From assembly GCF_021654775.1 (NCBI RefSeq), contig NZ_AP025343.1:7230001-7294000 (forward strand): a stretch of 64,000 bases of DNA. Reading direction: 5' to 3'. The notes under the pieces are model-generated. The model saw only the letters and a list, made by a program, of their open reading frames with translations, made no database searches and had not been told where the DNA came from. The stretch comes from Paenibacillus azoreducens (GTDB taxonomy: Bacteria > Bacillota > Bacilli > Paenibacillales > Paenibacillaceae). Positions within the stretch are counted from its first letter, which is position 1, and every line of letters begins with the position of its first letter. Both the position numbers and the translations under genes were made by a program. Positions 47,554 to 57,804 of the stretch are shown here, in pieces.

Positions 47554-47985
47554 CTAATACCGGCTACAGCACTCGTCTGGCAGCAATAGAAGCAAAAAAG
47601 GTATGGTAGATTTTTGGTCGATCTAAAACAGGATAAAAATTAAAATATTTTGGGATAAATTGGAAAATAATTCGCTTATCCCATGTTTAAAATCCGAGTT
47701 TCTACTATTATAATAGGTGCGTGATTAAATACGTACCAGATTCCCATCGGAGTGATATAAACCACCCGAGATTTATTCCTTCGGAACAGTGTTGCAATAT
47801 CTAACATGTTCACTGGGAATGGACAATTCGAATCTTGTCTTCATGTGGCCCGAAAGGAAGCTTACTCTTTTTAAATCGACGATTCCATGTAACTTTAACC
47901 AAACCCACACTTCTGACTTACAGGGTTCCCTGAGCGGGACTTACCCGGAGCAGGAGCCGGACATATAGAAAGGGGATTAACTCTT

Positions 47986-50733
47986 ATGACATCGCAACCT
48001 AAAAGAACTGCGCATATTATTTCGCATACCCACTGGGACAGAGAGTGGTATCTTCCATACGAAAAACATCACATGCGTTTAATCCGCCTGATGGATGTGC
48101 TGATGGATACCCTTGAAAAAGATACGGAGTATAAAAGCTTTTATCTGGACGGGCAAACCATCATTTTGGAAGATTATTTGCAGGTTCGTCCAGAGCAAAA
48201 GGAACGTTTGGAGCGATATATCCATGAAGGACGCATTTTCATCGGACCATGGTATATTTTGCAGGATGCATTTTTGACCAGCGGCGAAGCCAATATCCGC
48301 AACATGCAGGTTGGGCATAAAGACGCTGCGCGTTATGGACAGATTTCCAAAGTCGGCTATTTCCCGGATACGTTTGGCCTTGTGGGACAAACACCGCAGC
48401 TGATGCGCCAATCCGGCATCGATAACGCATTATTTGGCCGCGGCGTCAAACCGACGGGCTTTAACAATACGGTGGCCGATTCCGAATATGAATCTTCGTT
48501 CTCCGAGCTGATCTGGGAAGGGCCTGACGGTTCGCAAGTGCTCGGAATTTTGTTCGCCAATTGGTACAGCAACGGTAACGAGATTCCGACAGATCCGGAG
48601 GAAGCGAAGATTTTCTGGGACAGAAAACTGGCCGATGCCGAGAAATATGCTTCGACTTCGGAGCTTCTGTACATGAATGGCTGCGACCATCAGCCGATCC
48701 AAACCGATCTGGCTCAAGCAATGGAGACGGCCCGGAAACTGTATCCGGATACCGAGTTCGTACATTCCAATTTCCCTAAATATCTGGATGCGGTGAAAAA
48801 AGCGAAGGAAGGCGAGTTGTCCGTTGTCCGCGGCGAGCTGCGCAGCCAGCGTACCGATGGCTGGGGAACGCTTGTGAACACGGCTTCGGCGCGCGTGTAC
48901 CTGAAACAAATGAATCAGCAGGGGCAGGTTTTGCTGGAAAAGGTGGCCGAGCCGCTGGCTTCGTTTGCCCGTCTTGCGGGTCAAGAGTATCCGCATGATA
49001 AGCTGACGTACGCTTGGAAAACGTTAATGCAGAACCATCCGCATGACAGCATTTGCGGCTGCAGCGTGGATGAGGTCCATCGCGAGATGGTTACCCGTTT
49101 TGCGAAAAGCCGCAACGTGGCCGAGTCCATCATCGAGGAAAGCAAACAAGCGGTTGCCGACAGTGTAAACACATCCGTATTCAGCGCGTATGGAGACGAT
49201 GCGGTTCCGTTTGTCGTGTTTAATACGACAGGCTGGAAACGCAGTGGCACCGTTTCGGTGGATCTCGATGTCGCACGCGTGTATTTCCGCGATGGAGGTA
49301 CACTTGAAGAGATGAGCCGCCAAATGAAGGAGCTGAACCTTGGCGCCCGCGCCGTGGTCGATGCGCAAGGAAAACCGCTGGCATTTAAGCTTGAGGATCT
49401 CGGACTCCGCTTCGGTTATGATCTGCCTGACGACAAATTCCGTCAACCGTATATGGCTCGCGCCGTTCGGGTGACGTTTGAAGCGGAACAGCTTCCGGCG
49501 CTCGGTTTGAAGGCTTTTGCGCTCGTTGGAGGCAAAGCGGCCGAAGGAATGCAGGTTGCAGGCAATTCCCTTGTAAAAGATGACCATGTCATGGAAAATG
49601 ACAACCTCCGCGTGGAGACCGCGGCAAACGGCAGCATTACCATTACAGACAAACATACTGGACGCGTATACAGTGATCTGTTGATCTATGAGGATACCGG
49701 AGATATCGGTAACGAATATATGTACAAGCAGCCGGAAGGTGAAGAGGCGCTGACGACCAAAGATCTGAAAGCCTCCATCCGCATGATCGAGGATACGCCT
49801 TACCGGGCCGTGCTCGAAATCGTTCATGACTGGGCCATTCCAGCCTCCGCCGACAAGCTGCTTGACCAGGAGCAGGTGGAATTGATCTATTTCCCTCAGC
49901 GCAAAGCGCAGCGGGTCAAAGAGACGGTTCCGATGAAAATCCGTACTTTGGTCAGTCTGGAACGGAGCGGCTGTGGCGTCCGCATCGAAGCCAGCTTTAA
50001 CAACCAGGCGAAGGATCATCGCGTACGCATGCTCATGCCTACCGACATCCAGGCGTCAAAGCATAATGTCGACTCGATGTTCGAAATTGCCACCCGTGAC
50101 AACATTCCTTCCAAGGAATGGGAAAATCCTAGCAATGCGCAGCATCAGCAGGCTTTTGTCGATGTCAGCGGCGAAGAGGCAGGGCTTACAGTGGCCAATT
50201 TCGGTCTGAATGAATACGAGGTTCTGCGTGACGGCCGCAATACGATTGCCGTAACGCTGCTTCGCTCTGTAGGCGAGCTTGGGGATTGGGGACACTTCCC
50301 TACGCCGGACGCTCAATGCCTTGGAGATCATACGGTCCAACTGGAGATCATACCTCATAACGGCAAGGGCATCGACGCCGGGGCATACCAGGAGGCTTAT
50401 CAGTTCCAAATTCCTTGGACGGTGACCCAAACCGGATTGCATGAAGGCGGCATTCCTGCCGAATACGCTCCTTATGCGTTTGAAGCCCCTAATTTGGCTT
50501 TCTCCGCTTGGAAGGTGAGCGAAAACACCGGCGACGACATGCTGCGTTGGTACAACATGAAGCAGGAGGAATCCGGCCTGCAATTGCAGCTTCCTGCGGA
50601 AGCTGAGCAAGCATACAAGACGACCATTTTGGAAGAAGCAAGCGATGATCAGCTTACCATCCGTTCCGGACGGGCAGAGCTGACGGCGGGTCCTTGCGAG
50701 ATTGTGACGATCGGAATCCGACGCCAGTCTTAA
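47986..50733 (+). CDS. Alpha-mannosidase, GH38, MngB/SpGH38-like
   Basis: This 915-residue enzyme has the zinc-site motif SHTHWDREWYLPYE (H16, D18) at the very N terminus, the nucleophile D128 in GYFPDTFGLVGQTPQ and a further zinc His about H353 in NHPHDSICGCSVDEVH. The N-terminal position of the catalytic motif and the CGCSVDEVH signature place it with mannosylglycerate hydrolases and streptococcal alpha-1,3-mannosidases, distinct from the other GH38 here. There is no signal peptide. It starts at an ATG after AAAGGGG. It has its own leader and terminator and forms a separate transcription unit. Confidence 0.92.
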   Translation: MTSQPKRTAHIISHTHWDREWYLPYEKHHMRLIRLMDVLMDTLEKDTEYKSFYLDGQTIILEDYLQVRPEQKERLERYIHEGRIFIGPWYILQDAFLTSGEANIRNMQVGHKDAARYGQISKVGYFPDTFGLVGQTPQLMRQSGIDNALFGRGVKPTGFNNTVADSEYESSFSELIWEGPDGSQVLGILFANWYSNGNEIPTDPEEAKIFWDRKLADAEKYASTSELLYMNGCDHQPIQTDLAQAMETARKLYPDTEFVHSNFPKYLDAVKKAKEGELSVVRGELRSQRTDGWGTLVNTASARVYLKQMNQQGQVLLEKVAEPLASFARLAGQEYPHDKLTYAWKTLMQNHPHDSICGCSVDEVHREMVTRFAKSRNVAESIIEESKQAVADSVNTSVFSAYGDDAVPFVVFNTTGWKRSGTVSVDLDVARVYFRDGGTLEEMSRQMKELNLGARAVVDAQGKPLAFKLEDLGLRFGYDLPDDKFRQPYMARAVRVTFEAEQLPALGLKAFALVGGKAAEGMQVAGNSLVKDDHVMENDNLRVETAANGSITITDKHTGRVYSDLLIYEDTGDIGNEYMYKQPEGEEALTTKDLKASIRMIEDTPYRAVLEIVHDWAIPASADKLLDQEQVELIYFPQRKAQRVKETVPMKIRTLVSLERSGCGVRIEASFNNQAKDHRVRMLMPTDIQASKHNVDSMFEIATRDNIPSKEWENPSNAQHQQAFVDVSGEEAGLTVANFGLNEYEVLRDGRNTIAVTLLRSVGELGDWGHFPTPDAQCLGDHTVQLEIIPHNGKGIDAGAYQEAYQFQIPWTVTQTGLHEGGIPAEYAPYAFEAPNLAFSAWKVSENTGDDMLRWYNMKQEESGLQLQLPAEAEQAYKTTILEEASDDQLTIRSGRAELTAGPCEIVTIGIRRQS

Positions 50734-50749
50734 TTTAGGAGCAGCTTAG

Positions 50750-50782
50750 AAGGGGTCTGAATCAAGGCCCCTTTCTTTGCTG
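50750..50782 (+). terminator. Terminator of the second GH38 gene
   Basis: GAAGGGGTC and GGCCCCTTTC pair imperfectly around TGAATCAA, followed by a T-rich sequence. Confidence 0.65.
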
Positions 50783-51002
50783 TTTCAACATTTTTGAATA
50801 GTTCATCTCCTCTCCTCAAGAGTAATACATCCCCTATTTTTCGCTAAAAATCCCCAAATTTTTTAATAAACAAGAAATGTGTATCTTTGTGTCAAATAAT
50901 ATAACATAATCATCAATATTTTGAAATGTAAGTGTTTTTATGAATTTCTCTCTCATCCAAACATATATTTTAAAATTTTATGAATCAAGTTCTAAAAACA
51001 TA

Positions 51003-51031
51003 TTGACGCGGTTCAAAAGTCCAATTATTAT
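51003..51031 (+). promoter_or_regulatory. Predicted SigA promoter of first peptide-transport operon
   Basis: There is a -35 TTGACG (51003-51008), a 17-bp spacer and a -10 TATTAT (51026-51031). The second operon has the same -35 and spacer at 57334-57362. Confidence 0.65.
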
Positions 51032-51088
51032 TTTCTTTAAATTAACATAATAATGTATCATACATAATTTATTCCATTATTGCCAATC

Positions 51089-51137
51089 TCAATTGACCGA
51101 CGGTTATTTAATTCGTTAAATGCGTTATATATTGGGA
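51089..51137 (+). promoter_or_regulatory. Conserved leader box, operon 1 copy
   Basis: TCAATTGACCGACGGTTATT begins a block that also occurs at 57422-57472. The dyad TGACC-gac-GGTTA and the downstream TTGCGTTAT..TTGGG-like sequence lie the same distance (about 58-60 bp) after the -10 in both operons. It could be an operator or an RNA element. Confidence 0.55.
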
Positions 51138-51258
51138 CTTTGTTTAATACACCTGGCGATGATGGATTTATTTTTTTGTAAGGGAGTGATATCCGGAACG
51201 TTTATGTTTGGATTTCGGCTTTTCGGCGGTTTATTAAAAAGTTGAAGGGGGATTTATT

Positions 51259-53052
51259 TTGAAGAGAAAGCTGTCGCTATTTCTGGTGAGCCTTATGATG
51301 TTTGGCGGACTTCTGGCCGGCTGCGGAGGCGGGGACAAGGGAGCAGACCCTGCGCCAACGGAGCAAGCCAACAAAGACAATGCCGGTGAAAAGAAAACGG
51401 ATGATGCGGAGAAAAAAGATGATGAGAAAAAAGATGATGCGAAAACAGACGATGCCACCCAAAACGAAGGAGTGTTCCCGGCAACTGATCCCGCAGCGAG
51501 CCCAGCCGCAGCAACGAACCGTAAGGATACGCTGATCGTGGGCATGACCGCGCCGAAAGGAATATTTAACCCGTTTTATGGGGAAACGGCCTATGACAAC
51601 TATGTGATCAAAGCATTGTTCAATAGTTTTACGGAGGTTCAAAAAGACGGGACATATGCTAACTCGCTGGCTGAAAAGATTGATGTGTCAGATGATGGTT
51701 TGAAATACACGTTCCACCTGAAGCCAGGCATTAAATATAGCGACGGTACGCCGATGACCGTTAAAGATTATGTTTTTGCCGTAAAAGTATTGTGTGATGG
51801 AGCATATGACGGCCCTTCCGACATGATGAGCGTGAAAATCAAAGGAGCCCAGGAATACCATGACGGCAAAGCCAAGGATATTTCAGGAATTAAAGTTATT
51901 GACGATAATACTGTTGAAGTGACTGTACTGGAGCCGCAGGCCATGACGAAAGACAGCCTTGGCACGGTCTGGATGGTACCAGAATCGTATTATGGCAAGG
52001 GCTATAAACAAGGCGATCTGGAATCGATCAAAGCCTTGAACAATAAGCCGATTGGCAGCGGCCAATATGTACTGACAAAGTTCGCTCCAGGTCAAGAGGT
52101 GGATCTGACTGCCAATCCGAACTACTTCTTGGGCGCCCCGAAAGTTAAAAATGTCGTGTTCAAAACCACAACGGATGAAACCAAAATGGCGATGCTGCAA
52201 TCAGGTGAAACCGACATGGATTTATTCACCACGAATATGGAAGATAACTTAGGTGAAATACAGTCTTCAGGATTTTTTAATACCACTATTTTCCCTACAA
52301 ACGGGTATGGATATGTTGCATTCAACATCAAACAGAAGAGATTCCAGGATGTGAAGGTGCGTCAAGCTCTTGTATATGGTCTGAATCGTAAAGAAATCGT
52401 TGAAGGCGTATATGGAAAATATGCCGATGTCATCAATATTCCGCAGTCCAAAGTATCTTGGGCATATACGAATGAAAATATTAACCCCTATGAATTCAAC
52501 ATGGATAAGGCAAAACAGTTGCTCGATGAAGCCGGCTGGAAAGTTGGGGCTGACGGAATCCGTGAGAAGGACGGAGAGAAGTTCAAAATTAATTTCTCCG
52601 CACAGGCTGATAACACAGTTGTAAACGCTCTCATACCAATTATGACCCAGAACTATAAAGAGCTTGGCATTGATCTGGTTTCCGAAACCCTCGATTTTAA
52701 TGCCATTATGGATAAGAAGAATAAGGGCGATTACGAAATGTACTTTGCCGCATGGGGACTAACGGCAGATCCGGATACAACGATTTATATCACGAACGGT
52801 GCTCAGAACAAATCAGGCTACTCCAACAAAAAGGTTGATGACTTGATGGAAAAGGCCAGAAAGGAACTTGATCAAAATAAACGTAAAGAACTATACAAAG
52901 AGATGTATCAAGTGATCAATAATGATGTTCCATGCATCTTTATGTACCAGAGAAGAGATATGTGGCCAATAAATGCACGGGTGAAAGGCTTTGACCTGGC
53001 TCCTTACAAAGATTTCTCTTATGGATTGTATAACGTGGAAATTCCGCAATAA
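51259..53052 (+). CDS. Peptide ABC transporter substrate-binding lipoprotein (OppA/DppA type)
   Basis: This 597-residue protein has a lipoprotein signal peptide with lipobox LAGC (Cys22), then a Lys/Asp-rich linker (about 35-72). The SBP_bac_5 domain has KYTFHLKPGIKYSDGTPMTVKD near its front half, DVKVRQALVYGLNRKEIV and FAAWGLTADPDTT. It delivers peptides, or possibly another oligomer, to the permease. The start is a TTG with AGGGGGA upstream. It heads a five-gene operon. Confidence 0.92.
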   Translation: MKRKLSLFLVSLMMFGGLLAGCGGGDKGADPAPTEQANKDNAGEKKTDDAEKKDDEKKDDAKTDDATQNEGVFPATDPAASPAAATNRKDTLIVGMTAPKGIFNPFYGETAYDNYVIKALFNSFTEVQKDGTYANSLAEKIDVSDDGLKYTFHLKPGIKYSDGTPMTVKDYVFAVKVLCDGAYDGPSDMMSVKIKGAQEYHDGKAKDISGIKVIDDNTVEVTVLEPQAMTKDSLGTVWMVPESYYGKGYKQGDLESIKALNNKPIGSGQYVLTKFAPGQEVDLTANPNYFLGAPKVKNVVFKTTTDETKMAMLQSGETDMDLFTTNMEDNLGEIQSSGFFNTTIFPTNGYGYVAFNIKQKRFQDVKVRQALVYGLNRKEIVEGVYGKYADVINIPQSKVSWAYTNENINPYEFNMDKAKQLLDEAGWKVGADGIREKDGEKFKINFSAQADNTVVNALIPIMTQNYKELGIDLVSETLDFNAIMDKKNKGDYEMYFAAWGLTADPDTTIYITNGAQNKSGYSNKKVDDLMEKARKELDQNKRKELYKEMYQVINNDVPCIFMYQRRDMWPINARVKGFDLAPYKDFSYGLYNVEIPQ

Positions 53053-53131
53053 CCGATCAAATTCAAGTGCTCAGTTCCCGGAGAAGTTCGGGGGCTGGGC
53101 ATGTCCGCTTATGAAGCCAGGAGGAATCTGT

Positions 53132-54094
53132 ATGAAACAATACATTATCCGCAGACTTCTGCAGATGATCCCGACATTGATCGGGATATCGATTATTATT
53201 TTCGCGATCTCTGCGCTTGTGCCCGGAGATTATATCACTGCGCAGGATAACCCGAATATGACTCGGGAGAAGGCCGAGCAGCTCCGCCACATTTACGGGC
53301 TGGACCAGCCGGTGGCGCAAAGATACTTTACCTGGGCAGGAAACATGATTAAAGGCAATATGGGCGACTCGCTTGTACATAAGGAACCTGTGACCAAGGT
53401 AATGAACAACTATGTATGGAATTCAGTGATCATCGCTTTTTTCAGCTTGGCGTTAAGCTGGCTTATTGCGATATTTGCGGGCGTATTTTCGGCTAAATAT
53501 AAATACTCTTTTTTTGATAAAATCGTGACCCTGCTCATCTTTTTATGTATGTCGCTACCGTCGTTTTTTGTAGGGCTGATGCTGATCAAGGTTTTTGCTT
53601 TGCAATTAAAGCTGTTCCCTATCGCCGGCATGACAACCGCCGGGCTGAATGCCGAAGGCTGGGCTTATATCAAGGACGTGCTTAGACATTCGATTTTGCC
53701 CATCATTGTTTTAACAATGCTTAGCACCGGCAGTTTAACGCGTTATTTCAGAACAAGCATGCTTGAAGTTATCCATATGGACTATATCCGAACGGCACGG
53801 GCCAAAGGGCTTCACGAGCGGGTCGTTATCTTCAAACATGCATTACGGAATGCGATGCTGCCTGCGATTACGCTTTTAGGCTTTGAACTGCCTGCACTTT
53901 TTGGGGGAGCAATTATTCTCGAGAAGGTATTTATATGGCCGGGGGTCGGTCAAGTTTACCTTGAATCCATCAATATGCGGGATTACCCGTTTATGCTCGG
54001 CTTTACGGTGTTTCTCGCGATGCTCACGCTGCTTGGGAATCTGCTATCGGATGTGCTGTACGGCATCGCAGATCCAAGAATTCGCTTGAAGTAA
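53132..54094 (+). CDS. Peptide ABC transporter permease (OppB/DppB type)
   Basis: This 320-residue permease opens MKQYIIRRLLQMIPTLIGIS, with six membrane segments. The DppB-type loop reads HMDYIRTARAKGLHERVVIFKHALRNAMLP, in parts that match the family EAA motif. The open frame extends upstream to 52991, but the ATG at 53132 with CAGGAGGAAT is preferred. The 79-bp gap after the binding-protein gene carries a GC-rich imperfect hairpin (TTCCCG / CGGGGG), perhaps limiting readthrough. Confidence 0.94.
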   Translation: MKQYIIRRLLQMIPTLIGISIIIFAISALVPGDYITAQDNPNMTREKAEQLRHIYGLDQPVAQRYFTWAGNMIKGNMGDSLVHKEPVTKVMNNYVWNSVIIAFFSLALSWLIAIFAGVFSAKYKYSFFDKIVTLLIFLCMSLPSFFVGLMLIKVFALQLKLFPIAGMTTAGLNAEGWAYIKDVLRHSILPIIVLTMLSTGSLTRYFRTSMLEVIHMDYIRTARAKGLHERVVIFKHALRNAMLPAITLLGFELPALFGGAIILEKVFIWPGVGQVYLESINMRDYPFMLGFTVFLAMLTLLGNLLSDVLYGIADPRIRLK

Positions 54095-54106
54095 GGGGGG
54101 GATCTG

Positions 54107-55033
54107 GTGTCCGTTATCAATGTAACCAAGGCGGAACATGTAGCCAATACGGGGCGAAAAGCTCCGGCTTCTCCGTGGAGAATGGCACTGCACCGTTTTA
54201 CCAGAAATAAATTAGCGCTTATCGGCCTATTTATATTGGCGATTATGTTTTTGATCTGTTTCTTCGGCCCGCTTTTTTCGCCGTATAAACTATATGATTA
54301 TCAGTTATCAATGAAAAACAAACCGCCAAGCAGCGCACACTGGCTGGGTACCGACTCTCTTGGGCGCGACATACTGCTGCGGATGATGCTTGCCGGCAGA
54401 ATTTCGCTTCTGGTAGGGATCATTTCTACGACCATCGCGGTCATTATTGGCGCAACTTTAGGCTCACTGGCCGGTTTTTATCGAAAAGCTACCGATACGA
54501 TCATTATGCGGATCACCGATATTTTTATGGCAATACCGACCTTGCCGATCTTGATTATTTTGGGTGCCGTATTATCCGACTTAAAAGTCGACCCTAGATA
54601 CCGGATTTATTACCTGATGCTGATCATCGGCGTTCTGGCATGGACCGGCTTGGCCCGCTTAGTTCGGGGGCAAATCCTTGCATTGCGTGAGATGGAATAT
54701 ATGCAAGCCGTAGAAGCGCTCGGAATTCGTGACAAACGCAAAATTTTCCGGCATCTGCTGCCGAATACCATCCCCATTATCATCGTATCTGCGACACTCG
54801 GAGTGGCCGGAGCTATTTTGTATGAGTCAGCGTTAAGCTACCTCGGGATTGGTGTTGTTCCGCCAACGCCTTCATGGGGGAATATGATTGCAGAAGCGAA
54901 TGATATGATTGTTTTCAGAAAAAGACCGTGGCTTTGGATTCCTCCAGGCATTTGCATTCTCATCACGGTGGTGGCGATTAACTTGATCGGCGACGGGCTT
55001 AGAGACGCCCTGGACCCCAAAACCAAAAAGTAG
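54107..55033 (+). CDS. Peptide ABC transporter permease (OppC/DppC type)
   Basis: This 308-residue permease has the OppC N-terminal domain ([20 protein letters not shown]), then [17 protein letters not shown]. The EAA loop is [21 protein letters not shown], and the C-terminal motif [17 protein letters not shown] is present. The start is GTG, 12 bp after oppB. Confidence 0.94.
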   Translation: MSVINVTKAEHVANTGRKAPASPWRMALHRFTRNKLALIGLFILAIMFLICFFGPLFSPYKLYDYQLSMKNKPPSSAHWLGTDSLGRDILLRMMLAGRISLLVGIISTTIAVIIGATLGSLAGFYRKATDTIIMRITDIFMAIPTLPILIILGAVLSDLKVDPRYRIYYLMLIIGVLAWTGLARLVRGQILALREMEYMQAVEALGIRDKRKIFRHLLPNTIPIIIVSATLGVAGAILYESALSYLGIGVVPPTPSWGNMIAEANDMIVFRKRPWLWIPPGICILITVVAINLIGDGLRDALDPKTKK

Positions 55034-55045
55034 GAGAATTCGGAT

Positions 55046-56026
55046 ATGGCGAAAAATCTGGTTGAATTTCGGAACTTGCAAACACATTTCCATACTTCTA
55101 CTGGCGTCGTTAAAGCGGTTGACGATGTCAGCTTCACCATCCGTGAAGGGGAGACGCTTTGCGTCGTCGGCGAATCGGGCTGTGGAAAAAGCGTAACCGC
55201 TATGTCGCTTATGCGGCTTATTGAATCGCCTCCAGGCAGAATCGCCGGGGGAGAAATTATGTTTGATGGCAAGGACATCCTGAAACTGAACAATAACGAT
55301 ATGAGGAGAATCCGCGGCAATGATATCTCGATCATTTTTCAGGAGCCGATGTCATCCCTGAACCCGGTCCTCACCATTGGCGAACAAATCACCGAACCAG
55401 TCATGCTGCATCTAATGCTGGACCGCAAGGCGGCGAAGGAACGGGCTTTGGAGCTGACCAATCTGGTCGGCATACCGCGGGCGGAGGATATTTTCTATTC
55501 CTATCCGCATGAGCTTAGCGGCGGCATGCGCCAGCGGATTATGATCGCCATCGCCCTCAGCTGCAACCCTAAACTGCTTATTGCGGATGAACCGACGACA
55601 GCGCTGGATGTGACGATCCAGGCTCAAATTCTGGACCTGATGCGCGACATTAAGAAAAAGCTGAATACGTCCATCATGCTGATTACCCATGACCTGGGAG
55701 TCGTAGCCGAAATGGCGGATTTCGTGGTTGTGATGTATGCGGGCAAGGTCATAGAAGAGGCATCGGTGTATGAACTGTTCAAAAATCCCCAACATCCGTA
55801 TACCAAAGGCCTTCTGAAAGCAAAACCGGTCATTAATCAAACGAGCGAAAGACTGTATACCATTCCGGGCCAGGTTCCCAATCCGATCGAGCTCGGGGAT
55901 AACTGCCATTTTCATGACCGCTGCGAGTTCTGCATGGATATTTGCAAAATGCAGGAGCCGCCCCTGCGGGAGCATGAATCCGGTCACAAAACCGCGTGCT
56001 GGCTATTTGAGAAAGAGGGGGAATAG
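55046..56026 (+). CDS. Peptide ABC transporter ATP-binding protein (OppD/DppD type)
   Basis: This 326-residue ATPase has Walker [13 protein letters not shown] (about 42-53), signature [15 protein letters not shown] and Walker [14 protein letters not shown] with ITHDLG. The C-terminal oligopeptide-transporter domain has a cysteine-rich segment CHFHDRC...CMDIC...ACW. The C-x5-C pattern recurs in all four ATPases of this window and resembles the iron-sulfur site described for DppD. Confidence 0.95.
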   Translation: MAKNLVEFRNLQTHFHTSTGVVKAVDDVSFTIREGETLCVVGESGCGKSVTAMSLMRLIESPPGRIAGGEIMFDGKDILKLNNNDMRRIRGNDISIIFQEPMSSLNPVLTIGEQITEPVMLHLMLDRKAAKERALELTNLVGIPRAEDIFYSYPHELSGGMRQRIMIAIALSCNPKLLIADEPTTALDVTIQAQILDLMRDIKKKLNTSIMLITHDLGVVAEMADFVVVMYAGKVIEEASVYELFKNPQHPYTKGLLKAKPVINQTSERLYTIPGQVPNPIELGDNCHFHDRCEFCMDICKMQEPPLREHESGHKTACWLFEKEGE

Positions 56027-56030
56027 ACCG

Positions 56031-56996
56031 ATGAGCGAGCCGTTGATGAAGGTGGCCAACTTAAAAAAATACTTTCCGGTTACGGGAGGGGTATTTCAGC
56101 GTACAGTAGGGTATGTCAAAGCGGTAGATGACGTTTCTTTTGAAATAAACCGCGGCGAATCCTTCGGTTTGGTGGGCGAATCGGGATGCGGCAAAAGCAC
56201 GATCGGGCGAACGATATTGCGTCTGAATGAGAAAACCGCCGGCGACGTGATATTTAAAGGCCAGGATATCTATAAACTTACGAAAGATAAACTCCGGGAG
56301 CTTCGTCCTGAACTTCAGATTGTATTTCAAGATCCATACAGTTCATTAAATCCCCGGATTAAAGTTGGCGAAGCGATCGGAGAAGCGTTGCTCAGCCATG
56401 GGCTGGTTCAAAGAAGCGAATTGAAGGAGAGGGTTATAGAAACCTTGAACATCTGCGGGCTAGCCAGTTATCACTATGATCGTTATCCGCATGAATTTTC
56501 CGGTGGCCAAAGACAGCGTATCGGCATAGCGCGCGCATTGATATTAAATCCCGATTTTATTGTGGCTGATGAACCCGTGTCCGCACTTGACGTGTCCATC
56601 CAAGCACAGATCATCAATCTGCTCAGCGATTTGCAGGAGAAGCGGCAGCTAACCTACTTGTTCATCTCCCATGATTTGAGCGTGGTAGAGCATTTATGCA
56701 ATCGGATCGGAGTCATGTATTTGGGTTCGATGGTAGAATTGGCCGAAAAAAAAGAATTGTTTCGCAATCCGCTACATCCGTACACCAAGGCATTATTATC
56801 CGCAATTCCGATACCGGATCCAACGTTAAAAAGAGAGAGGATCGTGCTTCAAGGGGACATCCCGAGCCCGGCAAATCCGCCTGCAGGATGCAAATTCCAT
56901 ACCAGATGCCCGCTCGCTTCAGACATTTGCAGGGAGGAAGCCCCACAATACCGGAATATGGGACAGGATCATTTTGTAGCATGTCATTTTGCTTGA
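56031..56996 (+). CDS. Peptide ABC transporter ATP-binding protein (OppF/DppF type)
   Basis: This 321-residue ATPase begins [20 protein letters not shown] and has Walker [13 protein letters not shown], signature [15 protein letters not shown] and Walker [15 protein letters not shown], followed by [11 protein letters not shown]. The C-terminal Cys segment is [14 protein letters not shown]. The ATG at 56031, four bases after the oppD stop, is chosen over an upstream frame start at 55914 because GAGGGGGAA precedes it. Confidence 0.95.
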   Translation: MSEPLMKVANLKKYFPVTGGVFQRTVGYVKAVDDVSFEINRGESFGLVGESGCGKSTIGRTILRLNEKTAGDVIFKGQDIYKLTKDKLRELRPELQIVFQDPYSSLNPRIKVGEAIGEALLSHGLVQRSELKERVIETLNICGLASYHYDRYPHEFSGGQRQRIGIARALILNPDFIVADEPVSALDVSIQAQIINLLSDLQEKRQLTYLFISHDLSVVEHLCNRIGVMYLGSMVELAEKKELFRNPLHPYTKALLSAIPIPDPTLKRERIVLQGDIPSPANPPAGCKFHTRCPLASDICREEAPQYRNMGQDHFVACHFA

Positions 56997-57333
56997 AATA
57001 GGAATATGGTTAATATTTCATATGAATTTTTTGATGCAAAAGCCGCTGTCCTGATATCTTTGCCATTGACAGATTAATGCGTTTCCAGTAAATTTGTACG
57101 TATTATATTTATTTCTCGCTCATGTCAACTAACATAACATTTAATAAAAAATAGAAACGATGTAAGCGCCTTAATAGTTTCATTGCTCCCAATTCAACCA
57201 TTTCTTGATCAAGCATCCTCTGCTTTTAACATTAAAATTCGATCAGAAATGGCTTCCTTTTTTTGTTGAATCCATTGCTGGCACTAGATTTGAATCATTA
57301 AAAAATTTTAATTCAGAGTACTTAAAAAAAATA

Positions 57334-57362
57334 TTGACGTGATATAAATTTACACGTATCAT
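57334..57362 (+). promoter_or_regulatory. Predicted SigA promoter of second peptide-transport operon
   Basis: There is a -35 TTGACG (57334-57339), a 17-bp spacer and a -10 TATCAT (57357-57362). Confidence 0.65.
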
Positions 57363-57421
57363 TTACATTAAATTTACCCAAGGAAGTTTTAACCAGCGCG
57401 TGAATACCCAGTTTGCTGAAT

Positions 57422-57472
57422 TCAATTGACCGATGGTCATTTAAGACATTAATGCTTTATTGCGTTATTGGG
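57422..57472 (+). promoter_or_regulatory. Conserved leader box, operon 2 copy
   Basis: TCAATTGACCGATGGTCATT aligns with 51089. The dyad TGACC-gat-GGTCA is perfect here. It starts 60 bp after the -10. Confidence 0.55.
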
Positions 57473-57804
57473 TATTCGCGAATGTGTCCGGTTTGTTCAC
57501 AATTTCAATGTTTTGAAATGTGATCGCCGGAACTATGCATTTCCTAACATTTGGATATATTAATTTTTTAATATATTGTTTCACCTGTTGCCGTCATCTT
57601 GTTGTTAAGAATGGTTGATTACAAGAGGGGGAATCGTCGCTACTAGGGAAATTCGGGGTCACTAGAACGAATTCAATGCAGGTGTAAAAGTCCCTGATAG
57701 TCAGACGGACAAGCTTCGTTTGAACTATTGGCAAGTCTTTGGATGATCCATGCAGTACATGCAGGTATCCATCATTTTATTTTCAAAGGGGAGGAAAATG
57801 GTAA

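Larger units (their letters stand above)
47323..47985. other. Intergenic region and leader before second GH38 gene
   Basis: This 663-bp stretch holds no gene. It contains a fragment of the 111-bp repeat family (47362-47425), a perfect 13-bp hairpin (47523-47553), and a possibly structured leader around 47741-47821 where ATTCCCA pairs with TGGGAAT. A plausible promoter could not be fixed. Confidence 0.5.
50734..51258. other. Intergenic region and leader of the first peptide-transport operon
   Basis: It contains the GH38 terminator (50750-50782), an A/T-rich stretch, a strong promoter (51003-51031) and a roughly 225-nt leader with a dyad box (51089-51137) shared with the second transport operon. 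No gene is present. Confidence 0.7.
56997..57804. other. Intergenic region and leader of the second peptide-transport operon
   Basis: This 808-bp stretch has no gene and no clear terminator for the first operon. It carries the promoter at 57334-57362 and a roughly 440-nt leader with the conserved box at 57422-57472. Hairpin-forming A/T-rich sequence lies near 57553-57580 (TATATTAATTTTTTAATATA). Confidence 0.6.

Noticed and set aside
47741-47985. T-box or other known riboswitch before the second GH38 gene
   Set aside because: No T-box sequence, specifier stem or other known riboswitch core was found.
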